From Micrococcus sp. (GTDB taxonomy: Bacteria; Actinomycetota; Actinomycetes; Actinomycetales; Micrococcaceae), in assembly GCA_029961105.1 (NCBI GenBank), contig JASBVO010000017.1:1-61999 (forward strand): a stretch of 61,999 nt of DNA. The letters run 5' to 3'. The position numbers and the translations under genes were made by a program. The notes beneath the pieces are model-generated. The model did no database searches. It worked only from the letters and a program-made list of their open reading frames with translations, and was not told the origin of the DNA. Of this stretch, positions 8,876-17,957 are shown in pieces; the stretch's first letter is position 1, and each line of letters starts with the position of its first letter.

Positions 8876-9505
8876 ATGACCCGAATGCTGATCATGGGCC
8901 CTCCCGGGTCCGGCAAGGGCACGCAGGCCGCCCGTATCGCGGACAAGCTCGGCATCGTGGCCATCTCCACGGGCGACATCTTCCGGTACAACGTCAAGGA
9001 GATGACGGAACTCGGCAAGGAGGCCAAGAAGTTCATCGACAACGGTGACTTCGTGCCGGACGATGTCACGAACCGCATGGTGGCGGACCGCCTGAGCCAG
9101 TCCGACGCCGAGCTCGGCTTCCTGCTCGACGGCTACCCCCGGACCGCCGGCCAGGTGGAGGCGCTGGACGCGATGCTGCGCGAGGCTGGCCAGGAGCTGT
9201 CCGTCGTCGTCGAGCTGACCGTCCCGGACGAGGAGCTGGTCACCCGCCTGCTGCACCGCGCCGAGGTCGAGGGCCGGGCTGACGACACCGCCGAGGTCAT
9301 CCAGCATCGCCTGGACCTGTACCACGAGGAGACGCAGGCCGTGATCGAGTCCTACGCGGACCGCGGCATCGTCACCCGCGTGGACGGCACCGGCCTGATC
9401 GACGACGTCACTGAGCGGCTGCTGCAGGCCGTGTACTCGGTGCGAGAGCGCACCGGCAGCATCCCGGCGGTGACCAAGGTCGACGCCGGCGACGCCGAGT
9501 CCTGA
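8876..9505 (+). CDS. adk: Adenylate kinase
   Basis: Adenylate kinase interconverts ATP plus AMP with two ADP in the cytoplasm. The P-loop GPPGSGKG occupies residues 8-15, the AMP-binding STGDIFR follows, and the conserved DGYPRT lies near residue 85. The LID region is short and lacks zinc-binding cysteines, as usual in actinobacteria. The length of 209 is slightly above the common 190 because of a C-terminal tail. An AAGGAACC ribosome binding site precedes the ATG. The order secY-adk-map is classical. Confidence 0.97.
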   Translation: MTRMLIMGPPGSGKGTQAARIADKLGIVAISTGDIFRYNVKEMTELGKEAKKFIDNGDFVPDDVTNRMVADRLSQSDAELGFLLDGYPRTAGQVEALDAMLREAGQELSVVVELTVPDEELVTRLLHRAEVEGRADDTAEVIQHRLDLYHEETQAVIESYADRGIVTRVDGTGLIDDVTERLLQAVYSVRERTGSIPAVTKVDAGDAES

Positions 9506-9528
9506 GCGGTTCGGAGAACCCGGCACCC

Positions 9529-10371
9529 ATGATGAACCGCCGCCAGGTCGAGCTGAAGACCGTCCCGCAGATGCAGACCATGCACCGCGCGGGACTGGTC
9601 CTTCACCGGGCACTGGACGCCGCCGTCGCCGCGGCCGTCCCGGGGACGACGACGGCCGCCGTCGACGCCGTGTTCGCCGGCGTGCTCCGGGAGGCCGGGG
9701 CCACGCCCAACTTCCTGGGCTACTACGGCTACCCGGCCACCATCTGCGCCTCGGTGAACGAGGAGGTCGTGCACGGGATCCCGGGGGACCGGGTGCTGCA
9801 GGCCGGCGACGTGCTGAAGATCGACGGCGGCTGCATCATCGACGGCTGGCACTCGGACTCCGCGCGGACGGTCATCCTGGGCAGCTCCGCGGCCGGCACC
9901 GCCGATCCCGAGGACGAGCGCCTCTCCGAGATCACCCGCCAGGCGCTGTGGGCGGGCATCGCCGCCTTCGCCACCGCCAAGTACGTCGGTGACATCGGGG
10001 ACGCGATCGACGACTTCGTCAGCTCGCAGCCGGGCGCCCCGCTGGGCATCCTGCAGGACTACGTGGGCCACGGCATCGGCACCGCCATGCACCAGGCCCC
10101 GGACGTGCTCAACTACCGCTCGCGGCACCGCGGGCCGAAGGTCAAGCCGGGCCTGTGCCTGGCGATCGAGCCCATGCTGGTGCGCGGTTCGCTGGAGACC
10201 GACGTGCTGGAGGACGACTGGACGGTCGTCACCCGGGACGGGGCGCGCGCCAGCCAGTGGGAGCACTCGGTCGCCCGGCACCGCGGCGGCATCTGGGTCC
10301 TGTCCGAGCCCGACGGCGGCGCGGCCGGGCTGGCCGCACACGGCGTGGCTCCGGTGCCCCTCGGCGAATGA
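9529..10371 (+). CDS. map: Methionine aminopeptidase, type I
   Basis: This enzyme removes the initiator methionine from nascent proteins. The 280-residue protein (or 279 from the adjacent second ATG at 9532) shows the pita-bread metal site. D99 and D110 lie in KIDGGCIIDGWHSDSA, and a histidine lies in the YVGHGIGTAMHQAP block. The glutamates lie in CLAIEPML and near the C-terminal SQWEHSVA. It lies 23 nt after adk and is probably co-transcribed with secY-adk. Confidence 0.96.
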   Translation: MMNRRQVELKTVPQMQTMHRAGLVLHRALDAAVAAAVPGTTTAAVDAVFAGVLREAGATPNFLGYYGYPATICASVNEEVVHGIPGDRVLQAGDVLKIDGGCIIDGWHSDSARTVILGSSAAGTADPEDERLSEITRQALWAGIAAFATAKYVGDIGDAIDDFVSSQPGAPLGILQDYVGHGIGTAMHQAPDVLNYRSRHRGPKVKPGLCLAIEPMLVRGSLETDVLEDDWTVVTRDGARASQWEHSVARHRGGIWVLSEPDGGAAGLAAHGVAPVPLGE

Positions 10372-10561
10372 CCGGTAGATTCCTCCGGTTGGCCTCCTGA
10401 TTTCCCTTCCTCCGCCGAAACACGTACCATAGATTGCTGGTTGTCTCTACGGTGCGTGTCAACGTCCGGATTCGGCAACCGGAAACATCCCCGTCCGACT
10501 CCCTCGTCGTCGTGGCCTCGTGCCGCAGCGATGGGGACCGGGCACAACGTAAGTGGAGGAC
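10372..10561 (+). promoter_or_regulatory. infA upstream region with weak promoter candidate
   Basis: This AT-richer stretch between map and infA contains TACCAT at 10425-10430 and TAGATT at 10430-10435, either of which could be a -10. TTCCCT at 10402-10407 would be a 17-bp-spaced but poor -35 for the first. Placement before infA is logical, but the motif match is weak. Confidence 0.3.
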
Positions 10562-10783
10562 ATGGCTAAGAAGGAAGGTGTCATCGAGGTCGAGGGCACG
10601 GTGAGCGAGGCATTGCCGAATGCGATGTTCCGCGTCCGCCTGCAGAACGATCACGTCGTTCTGGCCACGATCTCGGGAAAGATGCGTCAGCACTACATCC
10701 GGATCCTCCCCGAGGACCGGGTCGTGGTGGAGCTTAGCCCCTACGACCTCAACCGGGGTCGGATCGTGTACCGCTACAAGTAA
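10562..10783 (+). CDS. infA: Translation initiation factor IF-1
   Basis: This is a 73-residue single OB-fold protein that binds the 30S A site during initiation. The sequence [14 protein letters not shown] and the [25 protein letters not shown] block are nearly invariant in the family, and length is exact. The ATG at 10562 was preferred over a GTG three codons upstream because GGAGGA ends 2-3 nt before it and MAKKEG is the universal start. Confidence 0.98.
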   Translation: MAKKEGVIEVEGTVSEALPNAMFRVRLQNDHVVLATISGKMRQHYIRILPEDRVVVELSPYDLNRGRIVYRYK

Positions 10784-10832
10784 ACCCACCCACTCAACTG
10801 CTAACTGAACAGCTAGCGCCGGAGGAGGAACC

Positions 10833-10946
10833 ATGAAGGTTCAGCCGAGCGTGAAGCGGATCTGCGACAAGTGCCAGGTCGTGCGCCGTAAGGGCCGCGT
10901 TCTGGTGATCTGCGAGAACCCACGCCACAAGCAGCGCCAGGGCTGA
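10833..10946 (+). CDS. rpmJ: 50S ribosomal protein L36
   Basis: This is a 37-residue zinc-binding ribosomal protein. The cysteine/histidine set C11, C14, C27 and H32 of the zinc-containing form of L36 is intact, and the length is standard. A GGAGGAGGAACC ribosome binding site precedes the ATG. It lies 49 nt after infA and before rpsM, as in most bacteria. The retained zinc ligands mark this as the C+ paralogue rather than the zinc-independent one. Confidence 0.97.
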   Translation: MKVQPSVKRICDKCQVVRRKGRVLVICENPRHKQRQG

Positions 10947-11225
10947 CCTCGTCTCACGACGGGATCGTCCACGCGCAGCACCCGGTCCACACGGACCAGG
11001 TCCAGACCGGACCAAACAGCAGCACAGCCACGGTCGTCCACGGATGACCACGGCAACCCCTGGATGCAGAGGCCGGGGACCCGAACCGCGTAAGACGCCG
11101 GTCGGCGGAATGAACACCCGGAACTTCGCCGGGACCGTCGTCAGGGCACCGCAGGGAAGAGATTCCCGGGGGAGGGGACGTGCTGGTGCAGACCTCTGCT
11201 TCAGAAGAACGAGGAGGACGGCCAC

Positions 11226-11594
11226 ATGGCACGTCTAGCAGGCGTCGACATCCCGCGCGAGAAGCGCATCGTCATCGCTCTCACGTACATCTTCGGTGTG
11301 GGTCAGACCCGCTCCGAGCAGACCCTGGCAGCGACCGGGATCGATCCGAACACCCGCGTGAAGGATCTCAGCGACGATCAGCTGGTGGCTCTGCGCGATT
11401 ACATCGAGGCCAACTTCAAGGTCGAGGGTGACCTGCGGCGCGAGGTCGCCGCGGACATCCGCCGCAAGGTGGAGATCGGCTCCTACGAGGGGCTGCGTCA
11501 CCGTCGTGGACTTCCCGTCCGCGGCCAGCGCACCAAGACCAATGCCCGCACCCGCAAGGGCCCCAAGAAGACCGTCGCCGGCAAGAAGAAGTAA
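11226..11594 (+). CDS. rpsM: 30S ribosomal protein S13
   Basis: This is a 122-residue S13 of the 30S head, which bridges to the 50S and contacts P-site tRNA. It starts [24 protein letters not shown] after an AACGAGGAGGAC ribosome binding site. The [28 protein letters not shown]-terminus (about residues 90-116) is typical. A 279-nt gap separates it from rpmJ and may hold a promoter, but none is convincing by eye. Confidence 0.98.
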   Translation: MARLAGVDIPREKRIVIALTYIFGVGQTRSEQTLAATGIDPNTRVKDLSDDQLVALRDYIEANFKVEGDLRREVAADIRRKVEIGSYEGLRHRRGLPVRGQRTKTNARTRKGPKKTVAGKKK

Positions 11595-11688
11595 CGCTTC
11601 CGGCCCTTTCGCCTCGATCCGGACTCCTCGGCCGTGCTGCACGGCGAGACCGGGTCCCGCCCAGATTCAGCTTTCGTAGGAGAGACAC

Positions 11689-12093
11689 ATGCCCCCCAAG
11701 ACACGTGCTGCGGGTGTCCGCAAGCCTCGTCGCAAGGACAAGAAGAACATCACCGTGGGCCAGGCCCACATCAAGAGCACCTTCAACAACACCATCGTGT
11801 CCATCACGGACACCACCGGTGCTGTCATCTCGTGGGCCTCGGCTGGCGAGGTGGGCTTCAAGGGTTCCCGTAAGTCCACCCCGTACGCCGCCCAGATGGC
11901 CGCTGAGAAGGCCGCCAAGGCCGCTCAGGAGCACGGACTGCGCAAGGTCGACGTGTTCGTGAAGGGTCCCGGCTCCGGCCGCGAGACCGCGATCCGTTCG
12001 CTGCAGGCCGCCGGGCTCGAGGTGGGCTCCATCTCGGACGTCACCCCCTCCGCCCACAACGGTTGCCGTCCGGCCAAGCGCCGCCGCGTCTGA
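11689..12093 (+). CDS. rpsK: 30S ribosomal protein S11
   Basis: This is a 134-residue S11 of the 30S platform. It is preceded by GTAGGAGAGACAC. The [20 protein letters not shown] start of the core, the [20 protein letters not shown] block and the [18 protein letters not shown] end are diagnostic. It lies 94 nt after rpsM and 169 nt before rpoA, in the standard alpha-operon order. rpsD, present there in many bacteria, is absent from this site. Confidence 0.98.
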   Translation: MPPKTRAAGVRKPRRKDKKNITVGQAHIKSTFNNTIVSITDTTGAVISWASAGEVGFKGSRKSTPYAAQMAAEKAAKAAQEHGLRKVDVFVKGPGSGRETAIRSLQAAGLEVGSISDVTPSAHNGCRPAKRRRV

Positions 12094-12262
12094 CCTCCGT
12101 ACCGAGCGCACGCTCCGGGCGTGCGGTTCTTCGTGAGATCCCCCGGGTCTCTCGTGAGGACCGCCCGCCACGGGGCGTGCGCGCCGGTGCTTCCAGCCCA
12201 CCCCATTCGTTTCCACCCATCGTGTGCGTCATATGGCGGACGCTCGCCGAAAGGAAATGTCA

Positions 12263-13264
12263 GTGCTCATTGCACAGCGCCCCACGCTGACTGAAGAAGT
12301 CGTCGCCGACAACCGCTCCCGGTTCACCATCGAGCCCCTGGAGCCCGGCTTCGGCTACACCCTCGGAAACTCCCTTCGCCGGACCCTGCTGTCCTCCATC
12401 CCGGGCGCTGCTGTCACCAGCATCCGCGTGGATGGCGTGCTGCATGAGTTCAGCACCGTCGCCGGTGTGAAGGAAGACGTCACCGAGGTCATCCTGAACA
12501 TCAAGAAGCTCTCCGTCTCCTCCGAGCACGACGAGCCCGTCGTCGCCTACCTGCGCAAGCAGGGCCCCGGCGTCGTCACCGCCGCGGACATCACGTCCCC
12601 GGCCGGCGTCGAGATCCACAACCCGGACCTGCACATCGCCACCCTGAACGGCAAGGGCAAGTTCGACATGGAGCTGATCGTCGAGCGTGGCCGCGGCTAC
12701 GTCACGGCTGCCCAGAACAAGAGCGCCGATGCCGAGATCGGCCGGATCCCGGTCGACTCCATCTACTCGCCGGTCCTCAAGGTCACCTTCAAGGTGGAGG
12801 CCACTCGTGTCGAGCAGCGCACCGACTTCGACAGCCTGATCATCGACGTCGAGACCAAGGAGTCCATGCTTCCGCGCGACGCCGTGGCCTCGGCCGGCAC
12901 CACCCTGGTGGAGCTGTTCGGGCTGGCGCGTGAGCTGAACGTGGATGCCGAGGGCATCGAGATCGGCCCGAACCCGACGGAAACCGACATCACCACCGAT
13001 CTGGCCCTGCCGATCGAGGAGCTGGAGATGACCGTGCGCTCCTACAACTGCCTGAAGCGCGAGGGCATCCACACCGTCGGCGAGCTGGTCGCTCGCTCCG
13101 AGGCCGACCTGATGGACATCCGGAACTTCGGTGCCAAGTCCATCGACGAGGTCAAGGAAAAGCTGACCGAACTGGGTCTGTCCCTGAAGGACTCCCCGGC
13201 TGGCTACGACCCCTCCCTGCACTCCCAGGAGTCTGACGAGGAGTCCTACGGCGCCGAGTACTGA
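12263..13264 (+). CDS. rpoA: RNA polymerase alpha subunit
   Basis: The alpha dimer nucleates RNA polymerase assembly, and its C-terminal domain reads UP elements and activators. The GTG at 12263 was chosen because GAAAGG ends 8 nt upstream and MLIAQRPTL is the actinobacterial start; an ATG two codons earlier is too close to that site. The N-terminal domain carries [20 protein letters not shown]. The C-terminal domain (about 250-315) carries [18 protein letters not shown] and the [17 protein letters not shown] helix-hairpin-helix. Length 333 is typical. Confidence 0.97.
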   Translation: MLIAQRPTLTEEVVADNRSRFTIEPLEPGFGYTLGNSLRRTLLSSIPGAAVTSIRVDGVLHEFSTVAGVKEDVTEVILNIKKLSVSSEHDEPVVAYLRKQGPGVVTAADITSPAGVEIHNPDLHIATLNGKGKFDMELIVERGRGYVTAAQNKSADAEIGRIPVDSIYSPVLKVTFKVEATRVEQRTDFDSLIIDVETKESMLPRDAVASAGTTLVELFGLARELNVDAEGIEIGPNPTETDITTDLALPIEELEMTVRSYNCLKREGIHTVGELVARSEADLMDIRNFGAKSIDEVKEKLTELGLSLKDSPAGYDPSLHSQESDEESYGAEY

Positions 13265-13334
13265 GCCGCCGTACCACCACCCATAGCGTCCTGATGGCTG
13301 GCAGCCGTCAGGGTCCATCTGAGGAGAATCACCA

Positions 13335-13973
13335 ATGCCTACCCCCACCAAGGGACCGCGCCTGGGCGGCGGCCCTGCCCACGAGCGGATCATGCTGGCC
13401 AACCTGTCGGCCAACCTGTTCGAGCACAAGAAGATCACCACCACGGTGACCAAGGCCAAGCGCCTGCGCCCCTTCGCCGAGCGCCTGATCACCTTCGCCA
13501 AGAAGGGTGACCTGGCCTCGCGCCGCAAGGTCCAGGGCATCATCTCGGCGAAGAACCGCACGAACAAGACCATCGTGCACGAGCTGTTCACCGTGATCGG
13601 CCCGGCCATGGCCAACCGTGAGGGTGGCTACACCCGCATCACGAAGATCGGCAACCGTCACGGCGACAACGCCCCGATGGCCGTCATCGAGCTCGTCATG
13701 GAGCCGGTGTCCCCGAAGCAGGCTGTGGTCAAGGAGGCCGAGAAGGCCACCGAGACCGCAGCTCCGGCTGCTCCGGCCGCCGAGGCCGAGACCACTGGCG
13801 CCGAGACCACGGAGGCTCCGGTCACCGAGGCCGAGACCACCGGTGCTGAGTCCGCAGAGGCCCCGGTTGCTGCCGAGGCCACCGAGGCTCCGGCCGCCGA
13901 GGGTGAGGCTCCGGCCGCCGCCGAGTCCGCTGACGCCGAGGCCCCGGCCGAGGAGAAGTCAGAGGACAAGTGA
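13335..13973 (+). CDS. rplQ: 50S ribosomal protein L17 with long Ala/Glu/Thr tail
   Basis: L17 sits at the exit-tunnel side of the 50S. The conserved core is residues 1-120 ([20 protein letters not shown] and [20 protein letters not shown]). The remaining 90 or so residues are an acidic repeat tail built from units such as [12 protein letters not shown] and [14 protein letters not shown], making 212 residues in all. Tails on L17 are common in actinobacteria, but this one nearly doubles the protein. A TGAGGAGAATC ribosome binding site precedes the ATG. Confidence 0.96.
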   Translation: MPTPTKGPRLGGGPAHERIMLANLSANLFEHKKITTTVTKAKRLRPFAERLITFAKKGDLASRRKVQGIISAKNRTNKTIVHELFTVIGPAMANREGGYTRITKIGNRHGDNAPMAVIELVMEPVSPKQAVVKEAEKATETAAPAAPAAEAETTGAETTEAPVTEAETTGAESAEAPVAAEATEAPAAEGEAPAAAESADAEAPAEEKSEDK

Positions 13974-14022
13974 TCCTCACCCGCCGTCGGTGACAGCCCT
14001 GCTGTCCACGACCGCAGCGACC

Positions 14023-14067
14023 CGACCCGCTTTCCCCACCTGCGTGGGGGAGGCGGGTCGTTTCGTT
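14023..14067 (+). terminator. Intrinsic terminator after rplQ
   Basis: CGACCCGC at 14023-14030 pairs with GCGGGTCG at 14053-14060, with an inner stem CCCCAC/GTGGGG (14034-14039 with 14044-14049). TTTCGTT follows directly. This is the most conventional terminator of the ribosomal segment and marks the end of the alpha operon. Confidence 0.85.
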
Positions 14068-14070
14068 GAA

Positions 14071-14172
14071 GGGCCGGAGTCCGCGCGTCGGGGCTGGTAG
14101 CTGGATCCGGAGTGCCAGGGCCGGAGTCCGCGCGTCGGGGCTGGTAGCTGGATCCGGAGTGGCAGGGCCGGA
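14071..14172. repeat. Tandem repeat, 47-bp unit, about 2.2 copies
   Basis: Two adjacent copies, 14071-14117 and 14118-14164, differ at a single base (GTGCCAG versus GTGGCAG). A third partial copy begins at 14165. The array lies between the rplQ terminator and the end of a convergent CPBP protease gene. No spacer sequences separate the units, so it is not a CRISPR. Confidence 0.9.
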
Positions 14173-14195
14173 CCCCGAGCGTCTGGGCCGGAGCT

Positions 14196-15032
14196 TCAGA
14201 CCAGTCCCGAGGCGAGTACGAAGATGGCGCCCCCGTGGGCCACCGTCGACCCGAGGACGCCGTGCCGCAGCGCCACGATGGCGCAGACGAGTCCTTCGAA
14301 GAGGGTGAAGGCCACCAGCGGCCAGCCGATGTCGGTCACGTTGTAGGCCAGGAACACATGACCGGCCGCGAACGTCAGGCCCGAGAGCAGGGCCGCCCGC
14401 CACCGACCCGTCCGGCCGGCGGTCTCGTCCTCGAGATGTGACTGGAGGAACCCGCGGAACAAAACCTCCTCGAGCAGGTTGCCGCACAGGGCGAACACGG
14501 CCACCACGATCAGCAGTCCACCGGCCACGGCGCCGCCCCGGTCCCCGACCGGGATCACGGGCGTATCGGTCGACACAGCCGGGAACCACGCTCCCAGGGT
14601 GCCGTAGAGCCAGAGGAACGGCAGGACGATGATGGCCATGCCCAGTAGCCCGGCGAGCACCGAGGTCCACCAGCGGGGCCCTGTCCACAGGACGGTCCAG
14701 CGCTGCTCCCGGCAGGCCAGCACCACACCGGCCGCCAGCGCCAGGGACGCAATGGCCAGGACCAGCAGGGCGATGGGATCGTCCGTGAAGCGCAGCCAGA
14801 GCCGGGGCAGCTCGGTGGCAGTTCGCTCCGGCGCGGATCCCGACTCGACGATCCCGAACTCCCAGAGCCCGTGAGACGTCATGGCGTCTCGGGCGAAGAT
14901 GAATCCCAGGATGAGCGTCAGGATCCGGACGCCGTGGGCCTGCCGCGGGAGCAGCATCACGATGATGGCGACCAGGATGATGCCCGGCGTGACGGTCAGC
15001 AGGTATGACATCCACGGTTCCATGCCTGTCAT
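14196..15032 (-). CDS. CPBP family intramembrane metalloprotease
   Basis: This is a 278-residue polytopic membrane protein with about eight hydrophobic segments. Its C-terminal half carries the CPBP (Rce1/CAAX-like) signature: the EEVLFRG motif (Glu-Glu-x3-Arg), then a histidine in FAAGH, then a second in the STVAHGG segment. Bacterial members are putative intramembrane proteases linked to membrane-protein processing or peptide immunity; the substrate is unknown here. It stands alone on the minus strand between rplQ and truA, two genes often adjacent in actinobacteria, so it looks inserted. No strong ribosome binding site precedes the chosen start. Confidence 0.85.
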   Translation of the reverse strand: MTGMEPWMSYLLTVTPGIILVAIIVMLLPRQAHGVRILTLILGFIFARDAMTSHGLWEFGIVESGSAPERTATELPRLWLRFTDDPIALLVLAIASLALAAGVVLACREQRWTVLWTGPRWWTSVLAGLLGMAIIVLPFLWLYGTLGAWFPAVSTDTPVIPVGDRGGAVAGGLLIVVAVFALCGNLLEEVLFRGFLQSHLEDETAGRTGRWRAALLSGLTFAAGHVFLAYNVTDIGWPLVAFTLFEGLVCAIVALRHGVLGSTVAHGGAIFVLASGLV

Positions 15033-15068
15033 TCTGCCGTTGACGAGTTGCCCGGCCGGTCACCGTCC

Positions 15069-15074
15069 TAGGAT
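15069..15074 (+). promoter_or_regulatory. Candidate -10 box of truA
   Basis: TAGGAT lies 7 nt before the truA ATG at 15082. This spacing would place the transcription start on or next to the start codon, giving a leaderless mRNA. No typical -35 is seen at 16-18 bp. Confidence 0.5.
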
Positions 15075-15081
15075 GAAACCC

Positions 15082-16035
15082 ATGTTTTCGTCGCCCGATG
15101 CCGTACAGAGCGAGCCGGTGCTGTCCGCCCCCACCCTCCTCCGGGTCAGGTTGGACCTCGCCTACGACGGCACGGACTACAACGGCTGGGCGACCCAGCC
15201 GGGCCTGCCCACCGTCCAAGGTGCACTGGAAGAGGGGTTGGCAACGATCATTCGCCGTCCCGTGCGGACGGTCGTGGCGGGCCGTACGGACGCGGGCGTC
15301 CACGCTCGTGGACAGGTGGTCCACTTCGACCTCACCGAGGCCGAGTGGCTGGGCGTGACGCGTGGCCGCGAGGGTCTGGAGCCGGCGTCGACGCTGGTGC
15401 GGCGCCTGTCCGGCGCCCTCAACCGCGAACACGGGGCGTTGACCATCCACCGCGCTGCCCGGGCGCCCGAGGGCTTCGACGCGCGGTTCTCGGCCCTGTG
15501 GCGGTCCTACAGCTACGCGATCAGCGACTCGCCCGAGACCCGTGACCCGCTGAACCGGCGCTACACCTACTGGCACAAGACCGCCTTGGACGTCGGGGCG
15601 ATGCAGGCCGAGGCCGCTTCGGTCCTGGGCCTGCATGACTTCCTGACGTTCTGCAGGCCTCGCGACGGGGCCACGACGATCCGCGAACTGCAGGGCTTCG
15701 GGTTCAGCCGAGACGACCAGACCGGCGTCATCACCGCCCGGCTGCAGGCGGATGCGTTCTGCCACAACATGGTGCGGGCTCTGGTGGCGGCCGTCCTTCA
15801 AGTGGGGGAGGGTCGCCACGAGCCCGGCTGGGTGGCCGGCCGGCTGGAGGCCATGATCCGTGACTCGCAGACCAGGCTCGCCCCGCCGCATGCCCTGGTG
15901 CTCGAACACGTCCAGTACCCCGACGACGGCGCCGATCCGAGTGCCCATGCCACCCGTGCCGAAGGAACTCGCGCCAAGCGCCGCAACCACGAGGTGATGG
16001 GTAGGGGGCAGTCGGTCGTCGCCGAGGAGCCCTGA
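15082..16035 (+). CDS. truA: tRNA pseudouridine(38-40) synthase TruA
   Basis: TruA converts uridines 38-40 of the tRNA anticodon stem-loop to pseudouridine. The catalytic aspartate is D70 in the motif GRTDAGVHARGQ. Other family blocks are LAYDGTDYNGWATQPG and FCHNMVRALVAAVLQVG. The 317-residue length includes a roughly 15-residue N-terminal lead and a basic C-terminal tail of about 35 residues (TRAEGTRAKRRNHE). ATG 15082 was chosen over ATG 15073 and earlier in-frame starts because conservation begins just after it and a TAGGAT box precedes it. Confidence 0.93.
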   Translation: MFSSPDAVQSEPVLSAPTLLRVRLDLAYDGTDYNGWATQPGLPTVQGALEEGLATIIRRPVRTVVAGRTDAGVHARGQVVHFDLTEAEWLGVTRGREGLEPASTLVRRLSGALNREHGALTIHRAARAPEGFDARFSALWRSYSYAISDSPETRDPLNRRYTYWHKTALDVGAMQAEAASVLGLHDFLTFCRPRDGATTIRELQGFGFSRDDQTGVITARLQADAFCHNMVRALVAAVLQVGEGRHEPGWVAGRLEAMIRDSQTRLAPPHALVLEHVQYPDDGADPSAHATRAEGTRAKRRNHEVMGRGQSVVAEEP

Positions 16036-16126
16036 CCGCCGCAGGATGGATATTCGGCGCAGCGCGCCGAGACGACCTGCGACCGTTTTCCTCGGAAAGC
16101 CCGCGAGCGCTACCGAGGCCTCTACC

Positions 16127-16262
16127 GCCCGGAATGGCACTGTCACCATGGAGCCCACTACTGCCCGGAACGGCACTACTGCCCGGAATGGCACTGTCAC
16201 CATGGAGCCCACTACTGCCCGGAACGGCACTGCCGCCACGGAGCCCATTACTGCCGCCAGTA
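16127..16262. repeat. Short tandem repeats (36-bp and 18-bp units)
   Basis: Units of the type CCCGGAATGGCACTGTC... recur with an overall 54-bp period: copies begin at 16128 and 16182, each made of a 36-bp unit plus an 18-bp or second 36-bp unit. The repeat runs into the stop codon of the downstream minus-strand HNH gene at 16248. Confidence 0.8.
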
Positions 16263-17957
16263 CCGGTTGCGTTGAGGCCGTTGACTCGGATCGAGATAGG
16301 GCGCCGGTATGAACCAGGGCCGCCCTGATCTCATGTCGATCTTCCACGCTCCGGCATGCACCGCATGATGGTGATGGTTGCATAGCAACACCCCGTTGTC
16401 CGTGGAGGTGGGGCCACCGCGTTCCCAGTGCTCCACATGGTGGACATCGCACCAGGGAGCCGGGATGCCGCATCCCGGGGCAGCACAACCGCCGTCCCGG
16501 GCGGCGATCGCCTGCCGGAGGCGAGCCGGGAAGAGTCGCTGGGCCCGGCCGACGTCGAGCACCTGACCGTCCCCGCTCAGGACGACGGGCAGGATGTCCG
16601 CGTCGCAGGCGAGGGTGCGGATGTTCTGCGGGTGGACTGTTCCGGTGAAGGCCGCAGTCGACTGGAATCGAGCCAGGTCGTCTGCCGTGATGGTTCCGGT
16701 GTCCACGAGGTCACCCAGCAGGGTGCGGTAGTCGATCGTCACTGACACCTGTGGACGCATCCCACCCGTCCAGGGCAGGGTGTTGCTGTCCGCCATGGCG
16801 AGGCCTCCCGACAGGCACGCGATGAGGCCGTCCAAGCGCTTCTGATGATCCGTGCGCGGGTCGATGGGGGGCTCTGCATCGCCGTCGGTGGGTTCCGGGG
16901 CGAGCTCAGCCTGTCCCGGTACTGGGCCGTTCTGCCGTGCCCGGGGATTCGTGGCGGCATTGGCGATCGTCAGGAGGATCTCATGCTGGGCGTCGTTCGC
17001 TGACAATAGCCACTGATGGAAGCCATTGCGCTTGCCTTTGTGCATCAGGCCCTGCACCCGTGGAGAATCGAGATCGACCGGCTCCTTGCCGTCAGGATCC
17101 ACAGCCGCCTCGAAGCGCTTCAGCCAGTGGTGGCACACCTTCTGGAGGTTCCTCGGGTCCATGGTCTGTCCCTGTTCCACCATGAGCTCTTCGCCCTGCC
17201 GGATCATACGGTCCGCGATATCAGGGTCTATGCCGGCCCGCTCGGCGATCGTGCGGGCCTCCGCCAGAGTGTTGTTGACGTGTTCGACGGCGGACCGATC
17301 AATCAGGCCCTCTTGCACCGCTTCGGCAAGTTGCGGGAGCCGCGGAGGTAGCACCTCGCCCGTGATCGCCCGTGAGCCGCGGAGCACGGCGGCATGACGG
17401 AGCCGTCGCCTGGCCTCGGAGATATCCACGCGAAGCATGCCGCGTAGGTAGTCGGCGGTGTCCCGGAATGCCGTCTTGCCTTCAGGCATGCCAAGAAGTC
17501 GAGTCCTGTCGGTTGGGAGGTCGAAGACCTCTGCAGTGTGGCCGGCCAGGGACATCTGTGCGGCCGTCACCGATCGGGCCACGGTCTCCAGCGCGTGGTG
17601 GAGGGCCGGCAACGTGAAGGGGACGTCTCCGGTTGCGACGGGCGGGGAAGGGGCCGAGGTGGCCGCATCATCTCGGCCGCTGCTCGCCGGAACGATGAAC
17701 GGCTTGAATGATTGCGGGTGGTCCGCCGCGGTCCCTGGGTCTGCTTCATCACTGACCGAAAGCAGGGAACCCCAGTCTGTGGCATTGCCGTTCTGCTGGA
17801 GGACGGGGTCGAGCTCGTCCAGCGACCGTGCTGAGGAGAGCCTGCGTGTCAGTGCCCTGGAGGCTGCGTAGGTCAGCTTGACGAGTTCCTCAAGCGGAAT
17901 CTGGTCCAGCTCGTCAGCAGGAGAGTCGAAGGGCTGCTCGCGTTCCTGTGCTGTCAT
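16248..17957 (-). CDS. DUF222 / HNH endonuclease domain protein
   Basis: This 569-residue protein has the two-part layout of the actinobacterial 13E12-like family: an N-terminal DUF222 region and a C-terminal HNH nuclease. The HNH part near residues 485-540 shows two cysteines (CAAPGC), WCDVHHVEHW and the downstream CNHHHHAVH. Many actinobacterial genomes carry several copies; the role is unknown, with mobile-element or DNA-repair links proposed. The ATG at 17957 follows GGGAGGAGATCAGG, a better start than in-frame codons up to 18161. It interrupts the truA to rplM interval. Confidence 0.88.
   Translation of the reverse strand: MTAQEREQPFDSPADELDQIPLEELVKLTYAASRALTRRLSSARSLDELDPVLQQNGNATDWGSLLSVSDEADPGTAADHPQSFKPFIVPASSGRDDAATSAPSPPVATGDVPFTLPALHHALETVARSVTAAQMSLAGHTAEVFDLPTDRTRLLGMPEGKTAFRDTADYLRGMLRVDISEARRRLRHAAVLRGSRAITGEVLPPRLPQLAEAVQEGLIDRSAVEHVNNTLAEARTIAERAGIDPDIADRMIRQGEELMVEQGQTMDPRNLQKVCHHWLKRFEAAVDPDGKEPVDLDSPRVQGLMHKGKRNGFHQWLLSANDAQHEILLTIANAATNPRARQNGPVPGQAELAPEPTDGDAEPPIDPRTDHQKRLDGLIACLSGGLAMADSNTLPWTGGMRPQVSVTIDYRTLLGDLVDTGTITADDLARFQSTAAFTGTVHPQNIRTLACDADILPVVLSGDGQVLDVGRAQRLFPARLRQAIAARDGGCAAPGCGIPAPWCDVHHVEHWERGGPTSTDNGVLLCNHHHHAVHAGAWKIDMRSGRPWFIPAPYLDPSQRPQRNRYWRQ

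Noticed and set aside
12224-12262. Longer rpoA start
   Set aside because: MLIAQRP is the family start and the ribosome binding site fits the GTG at 12263, not the upstream codons.
14071-14172. CRISPR array
   Set aside because: The repeats are directly adjacent with no unique spacers, only about two copies, and no cas genes are in the window.
14881-15081. Upstream extension of truA from an earlier in-frame start
   Set aside because: The extension overlaps the CPBP gene and its products do not resemble TruA; conservation begins just after 15082.
13822-16488. 888-codon minus-strand frame across rplQ, CPBP, truA and the HNH gene
   Set aside because: It overlaps four well-supported genes in other frames and lacks any coherent domain.
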